Positions 23,351 through 33,670 of a stretch of 36,707 nt of DNA are shown here, piece after piece (within the stretch, counting starts at the first letter, position 1; each line of letters begins with the position of its first letter). The DNA is from Rhodospirillales bacterium (GTDB taxonomy: Bacteria; Pseudomonadota; Alphaproteobacteria; ATCC43930; CGMCC-115725), in contig JAQGIC010000051.1 of the NCBI GenBank assembly GCA_028288725.1, forward strand, positions 1 to 36,707, read 5' to 3'. The position numbers were made by a program, and so were the translations under genes. Under the pieces are notes generated by a model that worked only from the letters and a program-made list of their open reading frames with translations, was not told the origin of the DNA and did no database searches.

Positions 23351-23959
23351 TCAGATCCGGCGGCCGAGATAGCGCACGACCTGGGCCGGCCCGCGATGCT
23401 TCGACCCCTCGGCCAGGAGGACCGTGCCCTCGAGCAGTTCCAGCGTTTCGAGCGTCGCGAAATCCTCGGACAGAGCTACCGCATCATACAGCAGCGGTGC
23501 GGTTCTGAGGCCGCCGGACGGGCGATCGGCCTGGCGCTTCTGAAACGCCTCGACCAGCGCCAGGCCGCCGGGCTTCAGGCATGCCGCCATGGCGCGATGG
23601 ATCGCCTGCCGGTCGGCGACCGGCACATGCACGAAGATCTCGACGGCCAGGTCGTAGCGATCCAGGGGCCAGTCCCATCGGGTCAGATCGGCGGCGATCG
23701 TCTCGATCCGGCAACCCTGCGCCTGCGCCAGGCGCCGGGCCTTTTCCAGCCCGACCGGCGAGATATCGACCAGCGTGACGTCCAGCCCCTGGCGCGCGAG
23801 CCAGACCGCGTTGCGGCCCTCGCCGTCGCCGACCGCCAGCGCGCGCTGACCGGGGGCCAGACGATGGGCCTGCGACGCCAGATAATCGTTGGGCGCCGTG
23901 CCGAACAGATAATCCTCGGCCGCGTATCGGGCGTCCCACAGGGCCTGCTGGTCGGTCAT
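23351..23959 (-). CDS. Class I SAM methyltransferase, TehB/thiopurine-methyltransferase-like
   Basis: A 202-residue methyltransferase. The opening WDARYAAEDYLFGTAPNDYL is typical of TehB-like proteins. Motif I is ALAVGDGEGRNAVWLA (about 40-55), followed by DVTLVDIS and LKPGGLALVEAFQKRQ. Such enzymes are annotated as tellurite-resistance or thiopurine-like, but substrates are mostly unknown. The ATG overlaps the DUF1488 stop (ATGA at 23956-23959), giving translational coupling. Together with the 30-residue membrane peptide upstream it forms a three-gene operon. Confidence 0.88.
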   Translation of the reverse strand: MTDQQALWDARYAAEDYLFGTAPNDYLASQAHRLAPGQRALAVGDGEGRNAVWLARQGLDVTLVDISPVGLEKARRLAQAQGCRIETIAADLTRWDWPLDRYDLAVEIFVHVPVADRQAIHRAMAACLKPGGLALVEAFQKRQADRPSGGLRTAPLLYDAVALSEDFATLETLELLEGTVLLAEGSKHRGPAQVVRYLGRRI

Positions 23960-24231
23960 GGTTTCAGATCGGCGGTCGTGAGCTCGACCTGGCCATCGGC
24001 GCCCAAGCGGCGTTCGCGGATGCAGCGTTCGGCCGCCTGCTCGAACCGGGCGCGCTCCAGATGGAACGCCTCGACGCAGCGCTCCGGCGTCGGGCTCATC
24101 GGCAGCAGCCTCTGGAATACGGCGCGGGGCACGCGGACGACGCCTTTATACTCGCCGATCTCGACCGAAAAGGTCACGGCGCGCAGGACCTCATCCCATT
24201 CGGCATCGTCGGGGAAGGTGAAGATCGGCAT
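23956..24231 (-). CDS. DUF1488 family protein
   Basis: A 91-residue protein, MPIFTFPDDAEWDEVLRAVTFSVEIG..., with the FPD-x-x-x-W-D start and VRVPRAVFQRLL segment I associate with DUF1488. Function unknown. It is the middle gene of a compact operon, with a small membrane peptide 42 bases upstream and a methyltransferase overlapping its stop by four bases. No signal peptide is visible. Confidence 0.75.
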   Translation of the reverse strand: MPIFTFPDDAEWDEVLRAVTFSVEIGEYKGVVRVPRAVFQRLLPMSPTPERCVEAFHLERARFEQAAERCIRERRLGADGQVELTTADLKP

Positions 24232-24273
24232 GGCAATGAAAATGCCGCCCTGCCGGGGGGCGTGTCCAGAGGT

Positions 24274-24366
24274 TCAGTGGAACGCCATCAGCGCCAGGAA
24301 CACGACGAAGACGGCGGCCCCTGCGACCAGGCCGATGACATCGAGGAAATCGCGAAACCGCTTCAT
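24274..24366 (-). CDS. 30-residue single-helix membrane peptide
   Basis: A short gene below usual annotation cut-offs. MKRFRDFLDVI (basic start) leads into a hydrophobic helix, GLVAGAAVFVVFLALMAF, ending in His. ATG 24366 is preceded by GGGAGG at about 6 bases, a near-ideal ribosome binding site. The same frame is open further upstream, but that part looks non-coding. Orientation and the 42-base gap place it first in the DUF1488-methyltransferase operon. No known family; a small inner-membrane protein is the plain reading. Confidence 0.6.
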   Translation of the reverse strand: MKRFRDFLDVIGLVAGAAVFVVFLALMAFH

Positions 24367-24524
24367 GGGAAGCCTCCCGGGCAACCGCGGACCGGCTGAT
24401 CTCACTCCTGTTTCGGGCGCGAGGGAAGGCAGATTCGTCGCTGCGCTGCGGCATGGGCTACCGCGCGGCACCCAGCCTCTCCGTTAATGCCGGTCTCCCG
24501 GCCGATCGGCAGCGGGGACTGCTG

Positions 24525-25511
24525 CTACAGCATCGTCTCCAGCACGCGATCGGGCGGGCGGTGGCCATCGGTGAAGGTCTTGATGTTGATGATGACCTTC
24601 TCGCCCATGTCGATGCGGCCCTCGATCGTGGCCGAACCCATATGGGGCAGCAGCACGACATTGGGCAGCTTCAACAGTTTCGGGTTGACCGCCGGTTCAT
24701 GCTCGAACACGTCGAGGGCGGCGCCGGCCAGCTCGTCGGCCGCCAGCATGCGGGTCAGCGCGTTCTCGTCGATCACCTCGCCGCGCGCGGTGTTGACGAT
24801 ATAGGCATGGCGCTGGATCAGCTTGAGGCGTCGGGCCGACAGCAGGTGATATGTGGCCGGCGTATGCGGGCAATTGATCGAGATGATGTCCATGCGGGCC
24901 AGCATCTGATCCAGGCTTTCCCAATAGGTCGCCTCCAGCTGCGCCTCGATCTCGGGCAGCACGCGACGGCGGTTGTGATAATGGATCGACAGGCCGAAGC
25001 CCTTGGCGCGCCGTGCCAGCGCCGTGCCGATGCGGCCCATGCCGACGATGCCCAGCCGCTTGCCCCAGATGCGCTGGCCCAGCATGTGGGTCGGGCCCCA
25101 GCCGGTCCATTTGCCCGACCGCAGCAGCCGCTCGCCTTCGGACAGGCGCCGGGCCACGGCCAGGATCAGCGCCATGGTCATGTCGGCGGTATCTTCGGTC
25201 AGCACGCCCGGCGTGTTGGTGACCGTGATGCCGCGCTGGCGCGCGGTCGCGATGTCGATATGGTCGACGCCGGTGCCGAACGACGCGATCAGCTTCAATT
25301 GCGGGCCGGCCTGCGACAGCACGGCCAGATCGATCCGGTCGGTCACGGTCGGTACCAGCACCTCGGCCGTCTTGACCGCCTCGATCAGCTCGGCCTGGGT
25401 CCGGGGCGTGTCGTCCAGATTGAGCCGTGCGTCGAACAGCTCCATCATCCGCGTCTCGATCGGCTCCGGCAGCTTGCGCGTGACGACAACGATGGTCCGT
25501 TTCTTCTGCAT
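24525..25511 (-). CDS. D-isomer-specific 2-hydroxyacid dehydrogenase (glyoxylate/hydroxypyruvate reductase-like)
   Basis: A 328-residue NAD(P)-dependent dehydrogenase. The nucleotide-binding loop is GIVGMGRIG (154-162), and the catalytic triad is R243 (NTARGEVID), E272 (DVFEHEP) and H290 (LLPHMGSA). Arginines after the second strand (HNRRR, 179-183) suggest NADPH preference. The substrate motif SFGTGVDHID (77-86) and overall length agree with glyoxylate/hydroxypyruvate or glycerate dehydrogenases. It is divergent from the SH3 gene, and appears to be monocistronic. Confidence 0.9.
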   Translation of the reverse strand: MQKKRTIVVVTRKLPEPIETRMMELFDARLNLDDTPRTQAELIEAVKTAEVLVPTVTDRIDLAVLSQAGPQLKLIASFGTGVDHIDIATARQRGITVTNTPGVLTEDTADMTMALILAVARRLSEGERLLRSGKWTGWGPTHMLGQRIWGKRLGIVGMGRIGTALARRAKGFGLSIHYHNRRRVLPEIEAQLEATYWESLDQMLARMDIISINCPHTPATYHLLSARRLKLIQRHAYIVNTARGEVIDENALTRMLAADELAGAALDVFEHEPAVNPKLLKLPNVVLLPHMGSATIEGRIDMGEKVIINIKTFTDGHRPPDRVLETML

Positions 25512-25613
25512 GGATTTTCCCGTCCCGACGAAACCCGTCCCAAAGGCCTACCAGCGGGCATCGGGTCTTGTCCAGGCTTGGCGGGCAGGCCTCGGGCGAT
25601 GACATGCGCGCGC

Positions 25614-25642
25614 TTGACCCGGCCGCCCCCTGCGCTTAACAA
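25614..25642 (+). promoter_or_regulatory. Possible sigma-70 promoter of the SH3 gene
   Basis: TTGACC (25614-25619), a 17-base spacer and TAACAA (25637-25642). The implied transcription start near 25649 leaves almost no leader before GTG 25652, so either the message is nearly leaderless or the true start codon is further in. Confidence 0.45.
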
Positions 25643-25651
25643 GAATCGCTG

Positions 25652-26335
25652 GTGGGGGACTGGGAAATTAGGTTAATTCGGTCGGGCCTTCGAGGCTCCT
25701 TCGCGTCCTGGACGACAGGGTTGATCGTGCTGGGCATGCTCGTGTCCGGCGGCGCCTTTGCGGCCGACAAGATTCCGCGCCCGAAGGTCAAGCCGCCGGT
25801 GCCGCCGATCACGGAACAGGCGCCCGCCGGCGATGCCGCCGCAAAGCCGCCGGCCGAAAAGCCCGGCGATAAGCCCGCGCCCAAGCAAACCGTGAAATCC
25901 TCGCATGAAACCATGCTGCCCTTGCCGCGCTTCGCCTCGATGCGCAAGGGCGAGGCCTATGTGCGGGTCGGCCCCGGCACCCGCTTTCCGATCGACTGGG
26001 TCTTCACCCGCAAGGACATGCCGGTCGAGATCCTGGCCGAGAACGATGTCTGGCGGCAGATCCGCGATTGGGAGGGCACGGTCGGCTGGGTGCTGTCCTC
26101 GCAGCTGACCGGCCGCCGCATGATCATCGTCAAGGGCGTGGTCGGCACGCTCAGGAGCGATCCGTCGCCGACGGCCGATCCGGTCGCCCATATCGAGCCG
26201 GGCGTGATCGGCCGGCTGATGGAATGCCCGGTTCCCGGCGACTGGTGCCGGATCGAGGTCAACGACATCCGCGGCTGGATCCATCGGGGCGAGGTGTTCG
26301 GCATCTATCCGACCGAACCCTTCCCGGCGCCGTGA
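25652..26335 (+). CDS. Exported protein with two bacterial SH3 domains
   Basis: A 227-residue periplasmic protein. A hydrophobic segment (about 19-37, TTGLIVLGMLVSGGAFA) preceded by arginines forms the signal peptide. A Pro/Lys-rich linker (about 40-80) follows. The first SH3_3 domain covers about 98-152 (YVRVGPGTRFPIDWVF...WRQIRDWEGTVGWVLSSQL) and the second about 160-220 (LRSDPSPTADPVAHIEPGVIGRLMEC...WCRIEVNDIRGWIHRGEVFG). Such domains bind peptidoglycan or proteins in the envelope. The GTG start is uncertain because the best promoter lies right before it. The next gene overlaps its stop by four bases. Confidence 0.85.
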   Translation: MGDWEIRLIRSGLRGSFASWTTGLIVLGMLVSGGAFAADKIPRPKVKPPVPPITEQAPAGDAAAKPPAEKPGDKPAPKQTVKSSHETMLPLPRFASMRKGEAYVRVGPGTRFPIDWVFTRKDMPVEILAENDVWRQIRDWEGTVGWVLSSQLTGRRMIIVKGVVGTLRSDPSPTADPVAHIEPGVIGRLMECPVPGDWCRIEVNDIRGWIHRGEVFGIYPTEPFPAP

Positions 26336-27075
26336 GCGACGCGCTGCACGGCGAATACGACGATGCGGCGCTCTATGACGCCGAGAATGACTGGGGTCCG
26401 GACGATGATTTCTACCGGGCGCTCGCTCTCCGGACCGGCGGGCCGGTGCTGGATCTGGCCTGCGGCACCGGCCGGCTCGCGCGCGCCATGGCGGCGGACG
26501 GGCTTGGGGTGGTCGGGGTCGATCTGGCCGACACCATGGTCGCGCGCGCCAGGCTGCTCGATCCGCACGGGTCGGTCGCGTGGCACGTCGGCGATGCCGC
26601 CCGGTTCGATCTGGGGCAGCGCTTCCGCCTGATCATGATGACCGCGCATGCGTTCCAGCATCTGATCGGTGCCGCGGCACAGGCGGCCCTGTTCGATTGC
26701 GTCGCGCGGCATCTGGCGCCGGACGGCAGGTTCGCGTTCGAAACACGCAATCCCGGCCGGCAGGACTATAGCGACGGCGCGGCGTTCAAATTCTGGCGCC
26801 GCTTCACCGCTCCGCTGCGGGGGCCGGTCGAGGTCTGGGCGGCGTCGGCCTTCGATGGAGCCAGCCAAGTCGACCGGGTCACGCTGGTGCGCCGGTTCGC
26901 CGACGGGACGGAGCGGTGGTCGACGGCGCAATTGCAGTTCACGGATGCCACGACGCTCGATGCGCGCATGGCGGCGGCCGGGCTCGAGTGCGAGCGCAGA
27001 TATGGCGATTTCGGTGGGGAAGCGTTCGGGCCCGACAGCCCGGAGATCGTCACGGTCGCGCGATTGGCTCAATGA
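26332..27075 (+). CDS. Class I SAM-dependent methyltransferase
   Basis: A 247-residue methyltransferase. Its N-terminus EYDDAALYDAENDWGPDDDFYRALA and motif I, PVLDLACGTGRLARAMA (38-54), with VVGVDLADTMVARA and the HAFQHLIG region, place it in the general Methyltransf_25-like group. Substrate unknown. It starts at GTG 26332 in a GTGA overlap with the SH3 gene stop (26333-26335), so it is translationally coupled to an envelope protein despite being cytoplasmic. It converges on irr over 63 bases. Confidence 0.88.
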   Translation: MSDALHGEYDDAALYDAENDWGPDDDFYRALALRTGGPVLDLACGTGRLARAMAADGLGVVGVDLADTMVARARLLDPHGSVAWHVGDAARFDLGQRFRLIMMTAHAFQHLIGAAAQAALFDCVARHLAPDGRFAFETRNPGRQDYSDGAAFKFWRRFTAPLRGPVEVWAASAFDGASQVDRVTLVRRFADGTERWSTAQLQFTDATTLDARMAAAGLECERRYGDFGGEAFGPDSPEIVTVARLAQ

Positions 27076-27138
27076 AACTCGCCATGTCCGGACAGCCGTG
27101 GGTCGAGTCCGACCATGACGAATAAAAGAGATCGGAAA

Positions 27139-27570
27139 TTAAGTGCGAGCCTGGCTGATCCGGATGATCACGTCGACGCGGCTGATCTCGGTGCCGGCGG
27201 GTGGGGTCGGCAGGCTGGCGAGGCTGACGCTGTCGGCCGGGATATCGAGCAGGCGGCCCGAGCCCTCGACGTAGAAATGATGATGATCGTCCATGTTCGT
27301 ATCGAAATACGACCGGCCGGGCTCGATCACCACTTCGCGCAGCAAGCCTGCTTCGGTGAACTGGTGCAGCGTGTTGTAGATCGTCGCCAGCGAGACCTTG
27401 ACGGCGCTCATACCGACTTCGCCCTGGAGCTGTTCGGCGGTGACATGCCGATGCCCGCCATCGAACAGCAGGGCGGCCAAGGCAAGCCGCTGGCGCGTCG
27501 GGCGTAGGCCCGCCCGCTTCAGTCGCTCTGGGACCGCGTGGTCCGCGCTATGGGCGTCGATCATGGACAT
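27139..27570 (-). CDS. irr: Fur-family iron response regulator Irr
   Basis: A 143-residue Fur-family regulator. LKRAGLRPTRQRLALAALLF and VSLATIYNTLHQFTEAGLLREVV (DNA-binding helix) followed by EPGRSYFDTN and the triple histidine DDHHHFYVEG (H96-H98) are typical of alphaproteobacterial Irr, which senses haem and iron status. The N-terminal haem regulatory motif of the Bradyrhizobium protein (GCPWHD) is absent, as in rhizobial-type Irr. Start: ATG 27570, with ATG 27564 close by. The usual Irr operator (ICE box) was not recognised nearby. The gene lies 91 bases downstream of the flavoprotein gene on the same strand. Confidence 0.9.
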   Translation of the reverse strand: MSMIDAHSADHAVPERLKRAGLRPTRQRLALAALLFDGGHRHVTAEQLQGEVGMSAVKVSLATIYNTLHQFTEAGLLREVVIEPGRSYFDTNMDDHHHFYVEGSGRLLDIPADSVSLASLPTPPAGTEISRVDVIIRISQART

Positions 27571-27572
27571 GG

Positions 27573-27585
27573 GACCAATATGGTC
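27573..27585. promoter_or_regulatory. 13-bp palindrome at the irr start
   Basis: GACCA-ATA-TGGTC is a perfect inverted repeat with a 3-base centre, ending two bases before the irr ATG. It could be an operator or influence translation. It is not an ICE-box sequence. Confidence 0.4.
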
Positions 27586-27661
27586 ATGATTTTGTCGCAA
27601 GGGAAGCACCAAGGCCATGTGCGCTGCGCGGCCGGCCTATGTAGGACCGCGCGGACACGCA

Positions 27662-29059
27662 TCAGGCGCCGGTCTGCAGCCGCTCGATCAGTTCGCCGAC
27701 CGTCGGCACATTGCCGTTGGCGTAGAACGGATCGCTGCCGAAACGATAGGCGTTGTGACCGGCGAACATCAGATTGTCGTCGATCTCGTCGGAATGGCTG
27801 ATGCCCTGCAGCGTCTTCTGGATGCAGAACGAGCGCGGGTCGGCCTTCTTGCCGGTCGTGCCGCTTTCGCCCTGGGACCAGTTCGAGAAGCCGCAGGCCG
27901 ACAGGCAGCCCATGCAATCGATCTGGTCGATGCGGATCTGTTCGGCCGAGGTCGGCGTCACGAACACCAGGGTCGAATCCGGCGTGCGCATGGTTTCGGT
28001 AAAGCCTTCCGCGACCCAGCGTTCGGCCCGTTCCTTGTCGTGCGCCGCTAGATAGACCGTGCGCGCGCGCGGGCCGACGGCGAAGGCGACGCTATGCTCG
28101 CCGACCGGTTCGATCGTATAGGCGACCTGGCGCTCCGAGCGATGGGTCAGGTCCTTCAGGAAGTCGTTGGTGACGCCCGAGGAATAGAAGCCGGTCGGGC
28201 TGAAGTGATTGAGGTAGACGTCGCCCGGCTTCAGCGTCAGCAGCCGCTTCTTCCAGGCGTCGGAGATCGGGCTTTCCCGGGTCAGGAGCGGACGCGTGCC
28301 GAACTGGAACGCCATGGGTCCCAATTCCGGGCTGTCGATCCAGTCTTCCCATTCGTCGAGCCGCCAGACGCCGCCGGCCATGAAGATCGGCGTCTGGTCC
28401 AGGCCGAACTCGCGCATCTGCTGGCGCAGCTCGTGCACCCGCGGATAGGGCGCCTCCGGCTTTTCCGGATCTTCGGAATTGGACAGGCCGTTATGGCCGC
28501 CGGCGAGCCACGGGTCTTCGTAGACGACGCCGCCCAGCAATCCTGAGAATTTGTGATAGGCGCGCTTCCACAACGCGCGAAACGCGCGCGCGGACGATAC
28601 GATCGGATAGTAATAGACGCCGTATTCGGCACAGATTTCGGCGATCTTGTAGGGCATGCCGGCACCGCAGGTGACGCCATGGATCAGGCCCTTGGCGCCT
28701 TCGAGCACGCCGTGCAGGATCCGCTCGGCCGCCGCCATCTCCCACAGCACGTTCATGTGGATCCGGCCATGGCCGTTCGACACTTCATGCGCGATCCTGG
28801 CCTGCTGGATGCCGCCGCGGATCGAATAGGCCACCAGCTCTTCATGGCGCTCGCGCCGCGTCTTGCCGTAGTAGATCTGCGGGATTTCCTTGCCGTTCTC
28901 GTCGAAGCTGTCGGCGTTGACGCCCGAAAAGGTGCCGACGCCGCCGGCGGCCGCCCAGGCGCCGGAGCTCTCGCCATTCGACACGGAGATGCCTTTGCCA
29001 CCTTCGACCAGCGGCAATACCTCACGTCCCGAAATAACCAGCGGTTTCAACGCCTTCAC
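27662..29059 (-). CDS. Nitronate monooxygenase-like FMN oxidoreductase with Cys-rich C-terminus
   Basis: A 465-residue TIM-barrel flavoprotein of the 2-nitropropane dioxygenase/nitronate monooxygenase family. Family-like segments are GVGTFSGVNAD, LIHGVTCGAGMPYKIAEIC, YYYPIVSSARAFRALWKRAY and the phosphate-binding IFMAGGVWRLDEWEDWI...AFQFGTRPLLT. It is longer than typical members (about 330-370) because of a C-terminal extension with C382, C385, C389 and C412 (CMGCLSAC then SFC), a pattern that could ligate an iron-sulfur cluster. GTG 29059 is preceded by GGGAG at 9 bases. The likely substrate is unknown. The gene lies just upstream of irr. Confidence 0.85.
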   Translation of the reverse strand: MKALKPLVISGREVLPLVEGGKGISVSNGESSGAWAAAGGVGTFSGVNADSFDENGKEIPQIYYGKTRRERHEELVAYSIRGGIQQARIAHEVSNGHGRIHMNVLWEMAAAERILHGVLEGAKGLIHGVTCGAGMPYKIAEICAEYGVYYYPIVSSARAFRALWKRAYHKFSGLLGGVVYEDPWLAGGHNGLSNSEDPEKPEAPYPRVHELRQQMREFGLDQTPIFMAGGVWRLDEWEDWIDSPELGPMAFQFGTRPLLTRESPISDAWKKRLLTLKPGDVYLNHFSPTGFYSSGVTNDFLKDLTHRSERQVAYTIEPVGEHSVAFAVGPRARTVYLAAHDKERAERWVAEGFTETMRTPDSTLVFVTPTSAEQIRIDQIDCMGCLSACGFSNWSQGESGTTGKKADPRSFCIQKTLQGISHSDEIDDNLMFAGHNAYRFGSDPFYANGNVPTVGELIERLQTGA

Positions 29060-29191
29060 TGCTACCACTCCCAGTCCCGAGCGCCGGATGCCAAGCCGCC
29101 GGCGCAAATCCAATGTCTGTCGATCACCGAAGCACGTTATATGGGCTTCATTGGAAAAAAGCTAATCCCCCGCCTTTCCGGCAGATGCTGG

Positions 29192-29935
29192 TCAAACGAG
29201 GGGCAAGATCTGATCCGGCACGTCGCTGAACACGCCGGAAACACCCCAGCCGAACAGCTCCTGCGCCCGACCGGCATGATTGACCGTATAGCAGAAAAGC
29301 GGATATCCGGCTGCGCGGATTTCCTTGGCGCGCGCCGGCGTCAGTGCGGTATGGCCGCAATGGAGCGTCGTGGCGTCGATCGCCTCGACCAGGCTGCGCC
29401 ACTCGTCGGTGACAGTCTCCAGCAGCAGACCGCGCGCGATCTCGGGGGCGGCCTGCTGCGCCATTTCGAGCGAGCGATAGTCGAAGCTCGACACCAGCGG
29501 CGGCGGCAGATGGGTGGGCCAGGATGTCCGCAGCAGCGCCATGGTCGCGGTCGCCGTTTCGTCCTCGGCGCCGGGCGACGGCTTCAGCTCGACATTGGCG
29601 CCGAGGCCCAACTCGCCCAAGAGGTCCATGACCTCCTCCAGCGTGGGCACGGTCTCGCCGGCGAAGCTCGGGTCGAACCAGGCACCGGCATCGTAGGAGG
29701 ACAGCTCTTCCAGCGTCATCTGGCCGACCTCGCCCTGACCGTCGGTCGTGCGGTCGATCAGGTCGTCATGGATCACGACGCAGCGGCCGTCGACGGTCAG
29801 ATGCACGTCGAACTCGACCCAGCTTACGCCCAGCGCCTTGGCGGCGCGAAATCCGGCCAGCGTGTTTTCGGGCGCATGGCTGGCGGCACCGCGATGACCG
29901 ATCACCTTGGGCATCGGGAGTTGGGGCTGTCGCAC
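29192..29935 (-). CDS. ugpQ: Glycerophosphodiester phosphodiesterase
   Basis: A 247-residue cytoplasmic GDPD that hydrolyses glycerophosphodiesters to glycerol-3-phosphate and an alcohol. Signature: VIGHRGAASHAPENTLAGF (catalytic His and Arg), WVEFDVHLTVDGRCVVIHDDLIDRTTDG (metal ligands E, D, H) and NVELKPSPG. No signal peptide is present, which favours UgpQ over periplasmic GlpQ. GTG 29935 is preceded by AAAGGAG at 8 bases; an ATG seven codons on is an alternative. Its ribosome binding site abuts the pnp terminator. The other ugp transport genes are not in the window. Confidence 0.92.
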   Translation of the reverse strand: MRQPQLPMPKVIGHRGAASHAPENTLAGFRAAKALGVSWVEFDVHLTVDGRCVVIHDDLIDRTTDGQGEVGQMTLEELSSYDAGAWFDPSFAGETVPTLEEVMDLLGELGLGANVELKPSPGAEDETATATMALLRTSWPTHLPPPLVSSFDYRSLEMAQQAAPEIARGLLLETVTDEWRSLVEAIDATTLHCGHTALTPARAKEIRAAGYPLFCYTVNHAGRAQELFGWGVSGVFSDVPDQILPLV

Positions 29936-29949
29936 GGGAGACGCTCCTT

Positions 29950-29989
29950 TAGAAAGAGAAAGAGCGGCCGCGTTGCTGCGGCCGCTCTT
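29950..29989 (-). terminator. Intrinsic terminator after pnp
   Basis: On the minus strand a perfect 12-bp stem (29978-29989 with 29960-29971), loop AGCAAC, is followed by the T-rich run TTTCTCTTTCT. It lies about 30 bases past the pnp stop and ends just before the ugpQ ribosome binding site. Confidence 0.9.
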
Positions 29990-30017
29990 CCGATCGCTGA
30001 AGAAAAGCGCTGGCCGG

Positions 30018-32144
<2,127 letters not shown>

Positions 32145-32463
32145 TATGGGGTTTTCCCTGTTTCTTGACCCGGCGCGCGCAAGGCGAAATTCCGACCATC
32201 ATGGCCGGTTCCGAAATCCGTGGGGGTGCTGTCACCCTGGATGGCCTGGCGGCGGGCGGGATCGGGTGTCTTGGAAAGCACCGAAAGTACCGCGGTGCGG
32301 CGGCGGGCCGGAAGTCGCCCCGGCCCTCGGGATACGTCCAGACGAAGCGATGCGGCAATGTGCGAAACCCCGGGCGCGGCTTGGGGATTGACCGATCCGA
32401 CGGACCGGTCCCCATGCCGCGATGCCCGGGGTCGCATCGCGTTCGATTGGGCGTGTAGCCTGC
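32145..32463 (-). promoter_or_regulatory. rpsO-pnp intergenic leader with hairpins
   Basis: This 319-base gap contains no credible gene. GCGATGC (32419-32425) pairs with GCATCGC (32434-32440), and GGACCGGTCC (32402-32411) is a perfect palindrome, so the first 60 bases after rpsO can fold strongly. In other bacteria this region holds an rpsO terminator, a pnp promoter and the RNase III hairpin through which PNPase represses itself; the same role is inferred. The rest shows no clear signal. Confidence 0.5.
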
Positions 32464-32733
32464 TCAGCGGCGCAGGCCCAGCCGACCGATCAACTGCTCG
32501 TACCGCGAAGCATTCTTGCGCTTCAGGTAGTCCAGCAGCGAACGTCGCTGACCGACCATGACCAGCAGGCCACGGCGGCTATGGAAATCCTTCTTATGGT
32601 CGCCCAGATGGCCGGTCAGGTTCTTGATCCGCTCAGACAGGATCGCGACCTGGACTTCCGGCGAACCGGTATCGCCTTCCTTGGTGGCGTATTCTTTGAC
32701 GAGCTCGATTTTGCGCTCAGCAGTAATCGACAT
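32464..32733 (-). CDS. rpsO: 30S ribosomal protein S15
   Basis: A full-length 89-residue S15. [45 protein letters not shown] and the end [13 protein letters not shown] are diagnostic. It binds the 16S rRNA central domain early in 30S assembly. AAGGAA lies 8 bases before ATG 32733. Only 16 bases separate it from the truB stop, so it continues the infB operon. Confidence 0.99.
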   Translation of the reverse strand: MSITAERKIELVKEYATKEGDTGSPEVQVAILSERIKNLTGHLGDHKKDFHSRRGLLVMVGQRRSLLDYLKRKNASRYEQLIGRLGLRR

Positions 32734-32749
32734 CGGAAACGTTCCTTAT

Positions 32750-33670
32750 CTATAGGTTCAGGACACGCACCGGCCGAAGCATACCTGCATCGAACTCCGC
32801 CAAAGCGACGAGCTTGCCGCTCGCGCTGACGGAGACAATCGACCCGTTGCCGAGTTGATCGATGGTTGCCCGATCCGACGGGCAAGGCGACGGGACGCAT
32901 TGTCCTTGTCGCAGGCGGAGCGCTTCAGCCTCCGACAAGGCCAGGGCCGGGATGTCGTCCAGCGCGGTCTCGATCGGCAGCAGGTGCTCGGATAGCGCGG
33001 GAATATGCCCCAGTTGGTCCAGCATATCCACAGAAATCGCTTGTTCGACCGTGAAGCGGCCGACGCTCAGGCGACGCAAAGCGCGCAGATGGCCGACCGT
33101 GCCCAGCACACGGGCTAAGTCCCTGCCAAGGCTACGCATATAGGCGCCCTTGCCCGAGACGACCTCGAAAGTCGCATGGCTTTCATCGTCGATCCGGACC
33201 AGATCGAACGCATCGATGCGTATGGCGCGGGGCTGCAATTCGACCGTCTCGCCGGCGCGCGCCAGATCATACGCCCTGACCCCGTCGACCAGGATCGCGG
33301 AATAGGTCGACGGCACCTGCATGATGTCGCCGGTGAACCGCGGCAGCGCGGCACGGATCTGGGCTTCGGTCGGGCGGATCGGGCTCACCTCGGTGACCGC
33401 ACCCTCGGCATCGTCGGTCGCGGTCGCCTCGCCCCAGCGCACGGTCAGGCGATAGCGCTTCATGCCCGCCATGGCATAGGCGACCGTCTTGGTCGCTTCG
33501 CCCAGGGCGATCGGCAGCATGCCGCTCGCGAGCGGATCCAGCGTGCCGCCATGGCCGGCCTTTTCGGCATTGAAGGCGCGCCGGACGCGGCCGACCGCCT
33601 GGGTCGAGGTCATGCCGACCGGTTTGTCGAACGCGACCCAGCCGTGGACCGGGGTCCCCTTACGCTTCAC
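32750..33670 (-). CDS. truB: tRNA pseudouridine(55) synthase TruB
   Basis: A 306-residue pseudouridine synthase that modifies U55 in the T-loop of tRNAs. GWVAFDKPVGMTSTQAV and AGHGGTLDPLASGMLPIALGEATK (catalytic D45) are diagnostic; QVPSTYSAILVDGVRAYDLAR and KGAYMRSLGRDLARVLG also match the family. The C-terminal PUA-like part is short. The GTG start overlaps the rbfA stop as GTGA (33667-33670). rpsO follows after 16 bases. Confidence 0.98.
   Translation of the reverse strand: MKRKGTPVHGWVAFDKPVGMTSTQAVGRVRRAFNAEKAGHGGTLDPLASGMLPIALGEATKTVAYAMAGMKRYRLTVRWGEATATDDAEGAVTEVSPIRPTEAQIRAALPRFTGDIMQVPSTYSAILVDGVRAYDLARAGETVELQPRAIRIDAFDLVRIDDESHATFEVVSGKGAYMRSLGRDLARVLGTVGHLRALRRLSVGRFTVEQAISVDMLDQLGHIPALSEHLLPIETALDDIPALALSEAEALRLRQGQCVPSPCPSDRATIDQLGNGSIVSVSASGKLVALAEFDAGMLRPVRVLNL

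Noticed and set aside
29136-29164. Minus-strand TATAAC with an upstream TAGCTT as a promoter for the flavoprotein gene
   Set aside because: The -10 is good but no acceptable -35 lies at 16-18 bases; not strong enough to annotate.
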